DNA of 64,000 bases, from contig NZ_CP107968.1 in NCBI RefSeq assembly GCF_036084755.1, positions 6,038,501 through 6,102,500 on the forward strand, given 5' to 3'. This stretch comes from Streptomyces sp. NBC_00370. GTDB lineage: Bacteria; Actinomycetota; Actinomycetes; Streptomycetales; Streptomycetaceae. Both the position numbers and the translations under genes were made by a program. Shown here piece by piece: positions 60,691 to 64,000 of the stretch (within the stretch, counting starts at the first letter, position 1; each line of letters opens with the position of its first letter). The notes beneath the pieces are model-generated. The model worked only from the letters and a program-made list of their open reading frames with translations. It was not told where the DNA came from and ran no database searches.

Positions 60691-63600
60691 CTAACGCTCC
60701 TGCTGGTGAGAGGGGCCGAGGTTGAAGCTGTTGTTCGACGGGCCGGTGTTGCCGGCCTGCCGCCCTTGCTGGATACCCCGGCGAAGATTGGTCAGCCTGC
60801 CGCGTACGTCCGCCGGTGCACGAGACACCTGCGGACCGGCCTGGTTGTTCTGTTCCTGCGCGGTACCGGGCACCAGGTTGGCACGCGGTACCCGGCGGGG
60901 CAGACCGGATGTGGTGATTCCGCCCGCCGCCGGCTTCCTGACCCGCTCGGCCTGGCGTACCAGCTCGTCGTTGGGTGACGTGCGCCAGGAGGAGGTGAGC
61001 CCCGAACCGTTGCTGACCGGGCCGGTGGACGACCCCTGGTTGAAGGAGCCGGAACCGTTGGTGGCGGGAGCGTTGCCGACCGGCCCGCGCGCGGGCTCGC
61101 GCCGCGGCATCGGGGGCGGCGTCGGCTCCTGCGGCTGCTGGGCCGCGGGTGCCTGCTGCTCCGGCGGGCGTTCGCCGCCCTGCGTGCTCTGCGGACCGTG
61201 GAACCAGTTGGTCTCCAGGGTGTCGTAGAGCGGCGTACGGCCGTCGCCGGGACCGGCGGGCGGCAGCGCGTCGGGCTGGCGCTGTCCGGGCCCCTGGTAG
61301 CCGCCCTGCGCACCTGGCGCCTGCGGCCGCTGGGCCTGGAAGTCCTGCTGCCTGCCGTACTGCTGGTCCGGTGCCGGAGCCTGCGGAGCGTTGTAGTCGG
61401 CCGGTGCGCGGTAGTCGGACTGCGCGTAACCGCCCTGCTGGCCCTGGACGGGGCCGCGCGGGGCGCCGAAGTCCTGCTGCGCGCTGAAGTCGGGCCGCGG
61501 GGCGTTGAAGTCCGGACGGGCGAACTGCTCGGTGGACGCGGGGTCCTGAGCGCCGGCGCGGGGAGCGTCCGGCCGGGGTCCGTTGAAGTCCGGGCGCGGG
61601 AACTCGGCCGTGGCCGCGGGTCCCTGCCGGTCGGCCTGCGGGAACTGACCGGAGTCGTGCTCCTCGTGGCCACGGGGAGCGTCCATCGCGGGCTGCTGCC
61701 GTGCGGACTGCTGGTCGGCGCCCCAGGTGGTGGCCTGCGGCGTCTGCGGGCGCTGCGGACGGGGGTTGCCGCCCGGCAGCTCGGCGCGCGGTCCGCCGGG
61801 CGGCGGCAGCTGCCTGCCGCGGTCGGCGAGGGGCGCGTTGCCCTGCTGGCCCTGGTTCTGCTGGCCGGGGAAGGGACTCTGGCCCCTGGAGCCGAAGTTG
61901 TTCTGCGCGCCGGGGCCGCCGGGGCCGCCGGGGCCGCCGGGGCCCCCTGCGCCGTTGTTACCGAAGGCCTGGCCCAGCCCCTGCCCCGGCTGGCCCTGGT
62001 TCTGCTGGCCGGAGCCGGGCGCCTGGCCGCTGCCGAACGCGTTCTGGGCGAAGACGTTGGGCACGGAGCCCTGACCTGCGCCCTGGCCCTGCGGGTCCGC
62101 CTGCGGAGCGCCGTTGAACGGGCCGCCGCTCTGCGGTCCGCCACGGGCCGGCAGCGCGGCGCGCGGCGCCGTACCGGCACCGACTTGGCCGCGCGGAGCA
62201 CCCGCGGGGAGCCGTCCGGGAGCGGCTGAGCCGCCACCGGGACCGCCGCCCGCCGGTCCTGCGCCGAGACCCGCCCTGCCGCCCTGCTGGGCGCCGGGGC
62301 CTGCGGTGAGCCGGGAGGCGGGCGGCTGGGCGGAGCCGGCGGGTCCCGCGGCGCCCCCCTTGCCTGCCGGAGCCTTCTTGCCGCCGTGCGCGACGTCGAC
62401 CGGCAGCATGACCAGCGCGGTCGTACCACCGGAGTCGGAGGGCCTGAGCTGGATCCTGATGCCGTGGCGCAGGGACAGCCGGCCGACCACGAACAGACCC
62501 ATGCGGCGGGAGACGGAGACGTCCACGGTGGGCGGTGAGGCCAGCCGTTCGTTGATCGCCGCCAGGTCCTCGGGGGAGAGGCCGATGCCGGTGTCGTGGA
62601 TCTCGACGAGCACCCGCCCGTCGGGCAGCGCGTGACCGGTGACCCGGACCTTCGTCTGCGGCGAGGAGAACGACGTCGCGTTCTCCAGCAGCTCGGCGAG
62701 CAGGTGCACGAGGTCGTTGACGACGCGACCGGCGACCTCGGTGGCCGGGACCGCGGCGAGTTCGATGCGCTCGTACTGCTCCACCTCGGAGGCGGCGGCA
62801 CGGAGCACGTCGACCAGCGGGACGGGCCTGGTCCACCGGCGGCCCGGCTCCTCACCGGCGAGGACCAGCAGGTTCTCACCGTTACGGCGCATACGGGTCG
62901 CGAGGTGGTCGAGCTTGAACAGCGAGGAGAGCTGGTCGGGGTCGGCCTCGCGCGACTCCAGTTCGGAGATGAGCGAGAGCTGACGCTGGATCAGGCCCTG
63001 GCTGCGGCGCGAGAGGTTGGTGAACATCGCGTTGACGTTGCCTCGCAGCAGCGCCTGCTCGGCGGCCAGTCGGACCGCCTCGCGGTGCACGTCGTCGAAG
63101 GCCGCGGCCACCTGGCCGATCTCGTCCCGCGAGTGCACACCGACCGACTCGACGGAGGTGTCGACGTCCTGCGGGTCGGTCTCGGAGAGCTGCTTGACGA
63201 GCTCGGGCAGCCGGTCCTGGGCGACCCGGGTCGCGGTGTCCTGCAGCCGACGCAGCGAGCGGATCATGGACCGGGCCACGACGAAGGCGCCGACCAGCGA
63301 GACACCGAGGACCAGCAGGATCAGCGCGGCGTTGATGATCGCGTCGCGCTGCGAACTGCTGCGCAGCTCCCGGGCCTTGCTCTCCATCTCGTTGAGCAGC
63401 GTGGCTTCGATGGTCTTCATCGCGTTGATGCGGGTGGACGCCTGGTCGGTCCAGTCCAGGTACGACCGGTTGACCTGGTTCTCCAGCCCGTCACGCGAAC
63501 CGAGCACCGGGTCGGCGTACTTCTCGGACGCCTGGATCTCCGGGTTGCCCTGGCCGTTCAGGGGCGCCATCAGCTCTTCGGCGTCGCCGCCCATGGACTC

Positions 63601-64000
63601 GTACAGCGAGCTGAACGTGGTGAGCGAGTTCCGCTCCTTGTTCATCGCCGCGAGGCCGTAGAGGCGGTCGTTCTCGTTGAGCTCACCGCGCTGCTTCGGG
63701 TCGGCGGGGAGCGCGGCGGCGATGATGGCCCGCTGGATGGACGCGTACTCCTTCGCGGAGGAGAACGCCGCCAGCGCACGGGTCCGCTTGATCATGTCCG
63801 GGTTGCTGGTCGCCTGCGCCATGTCCTGCGAGAGGCTCAGCAGCGAGGTGATCAGTCCGTCGTACGCGTCGACCGTCAGCGAGTGCGACGTCTTCGACTG
63901 GTAGGCGTCCCGCCGGATGTCGTTGATCTGGTTGACCTGCGCGGCGATCTGCTCCACGTTCGAGCGGATGCTCTCCAGCGCCTCGTCACCGTCGGTGTTG
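60691..64000 (-). CDS. cvnA: Conservon sensor kinase-like protein CvnA (second copy), N-terminus outside window
   Basis: About 1102 codons are visible; the N-terminal TM and start lie beyond base 64000. The extracellular sensor part (VEQIAAQVNQINDIRRDAYQ onward) is unlike that of the first CvnA. A TM (INAALILLVLGVSLVGAFVVARSM), HAMP linker, LDHLATRMRRNGENLLVLAGEEPGRRW, ELLENATSFSSPQTKVRV and GLFVVGRLSLRHGIRI follow. The tail is very long, rich in Gly, Gln and Pro, with repeated GPGGPGG, QQNQGQ and FNAPRPDF units, then the conserved GLPRRVPRANLVPG and SRAPADVRGRLTNLRRG before -QQER. The ATPase has the N and G boxes. The stop codon abuts cvnB2. Confidence 0.92.
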   Translation of the reverse strand, partial: NTDGDEALESIRSNVEQIAAQVNQINDIRRDAYQSKTSHSLTVDAYDGLITSLLSLSQDMAQATSNPDMIKRTRALAAFSSAKEYASIQRAIIAAALPADPKQRGELNENDRLYGLAAMNKERNSLTTFSSLYESMGGDAEELMAPLNGQGNPEIQASEKYADPVLGSRDGLENQVNRSYLDWTDQASTRINAMKTIEATLLNEMESKARELRSSSQRDAIINAALILLVLGVSLVGAFVVARSMIRSLRRLQDTATRVAQDRLPELVKQLSETDPQDVDTSVESVGVHSRDEIGQVAAAFDDVHREAVRLAAEQALLRGNVNAMFTNLSRRSQGLIQRQLSLISELESREADPDQLSSLFKLDHLATRMRRNGENLLVLAGEEPGRRWTRPVPLVDVLRAAASEVEQYERIELAAVPATEVAGRVVNDLVHLLAELLENATSFSSPQTKVRVTGHALPDGRVLVEIHDTGIGLSPEDLAAINERLASPPTVDVSVSRRMGLFVVGRLSLRHGIRIQLRPSDSGGTTALVMLPVDVAHGGKKAPAGKGGAAGPAGSAQPPASRLTAGPGAQQGGRAGLGAGPAGGGPGGGSAAPGRLPAGAPRGQVGAGTAPRAALPARGGPQSGGPFNGAPQADPQGQGAGQGSVPNVFAQNAFGSGQAPGSGQQNQGQPGQGLGQAFGNNGAGGPGGPGGPGGPGAQNNFGSRGQSPFPGQQNQGQQGNAPLADRGRQLPPPGGPRAELPGGNPRPQRPQTPQATTWGADQQSARQQPAMDAPRGHEEHDSGQFPQADRQGPAATAEFPRPDFNGPRPDAPRAGAQDPASTEQFARPDFNAPRPDFSAQQDFGAPRGPVQGQQGGYAQSDYRAPADYNAPQAPAPDQQYGRQQDFQAQRPQAPGAQGGYQGPGQRQPDALPPAGPGDGRTPLYDTLETNWFHGPQSTQGGERPPEQQAPAAQQPQEPTPPPMPRREPARGPVGNAPATNGSGSFNQGSSTGPVSNGSGLTSSWRTSPNDELVRQAERVRKPAAGGITTSGLPRRVPRANLVPGTAQEQNNQAGPQVSRAPADVRGRLTNLRRGIQQGRQAGNTGPSNNSFNLGPSHQQER

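Noticed and set aside
61700..62100. Tandem-repeat array or CRISPR-like periodicity in the second cvnA tail
   Set aside because: The periodicity is Gly/Gln/Pro codon low-complexity inside a coding frame; there are no conserved repeats with unique spacers.
60792..62879. 695-codon minus-strand open frame inside the second cvnA
   Set aside because: Same reason: it is a shadow of the cvnA frame, full of Arg, Pro and Ser with no recognisable domain.

Overview
The window is a high-GC actinobacterial chromosome segment, almost certainly Streptomyces or a very close relative. The reasons are very GC-rich third codon positions, GTG starts, RICIN-tailed secreted hydrolases, two 'conservon' (cvnA-B-C-D) operons, an acyl-CoA carboxylase beta/epsilon pair, and a gene order (ligA, gatCA-B, ilvBNC, serA, leuB, ilvE, cimA, accB-accE, conservons) that I recall from the S. 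coelicolor SCO5494-SCO5544 region. This is core chromosome: I see no IS element, prophage, tRNA, rRNA or CRISPR array.

Layout. 1-8.5 kb: 3' end of ligA, a membrane GGDEF-EAL protein (RmdB-like), gatC-gatA-small ORF-gatB (tRNA-dependent amidotransferase), and an ArsB/SLC13-type permease. 8.5-20.4 kb: a GH18 chitinase with a DasR-box-like site in its promoter, a universal-stress protein, a Tat-exported phospholipase C, a GNAT acetyltransferase, small proteins, a large LuxR-type ATPase regulator, a glucose/sorbosone-dehydrogenase-like lipoprotein and a 2-hydroxyacid dehydrogenase. 20.5-31.5 kb: a second c-di-GMP protein (GGDEF intact, EAL degenerate), then ilvB-ilvN-ilvC behind a leader-peptide attenuator, serA, and a divergent MFS pump/TetR pair. 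31.5-37.7 kb: a methyltransferase, the proline catabolic genes putA-pruA with a divergent PucR regulator and a perfect palindrome between them, a DUF1206 membrane protein and a 42-aa ORF. 37.7-42.6 kb: remnant of a metallophosphoesterase, leuB, ilvE, and cimA behind a second apparent leader-peptide attenuator. 42.7-51.7 kb: a beta-glucan-degrading block (GH30-RICIN, LacI regulator, GH3, YceI, a small secreted M15-like protein, GH64). 52-53.9 kb: acyl-CoA carboxylase beta and epsilon. 54-64 kb: two tandem conservons, whose cvnD and cvnB copies are nearly identical while the sensor CvnA proteins diverge; the second cvnA runs off the window.

How it works together. Most branched-chain amino-acid genes (ilvB, N, C, E, leuB, cimA) plus serA lie within about 19 kb. 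The two entry enzymes, acetohydroxyacid synthase and citramalate synthase, each sit behind a short peptide rich in Ile/Leu/Val codons and a U-tract terminator. Secreted hydrolases (chitinase, GH30, GH3, GH64) suggest fungal or plant polymer breakdown under DasR- and LacI-type control. Two c-di-GMP proteins and two conservons suggest developmental signalling. At least six genes show a TANNNT -10 hexamer ending 6-7 nt before the start codon, as expected for leaderless transcripts.

The most interesting items are the two attenuators, the tandem conservons with apparent gene conversion, the contrasting pair of c-di-GMP enzymes, the eroded metallophosphoesterase, and several strong palindromes that look like operators.
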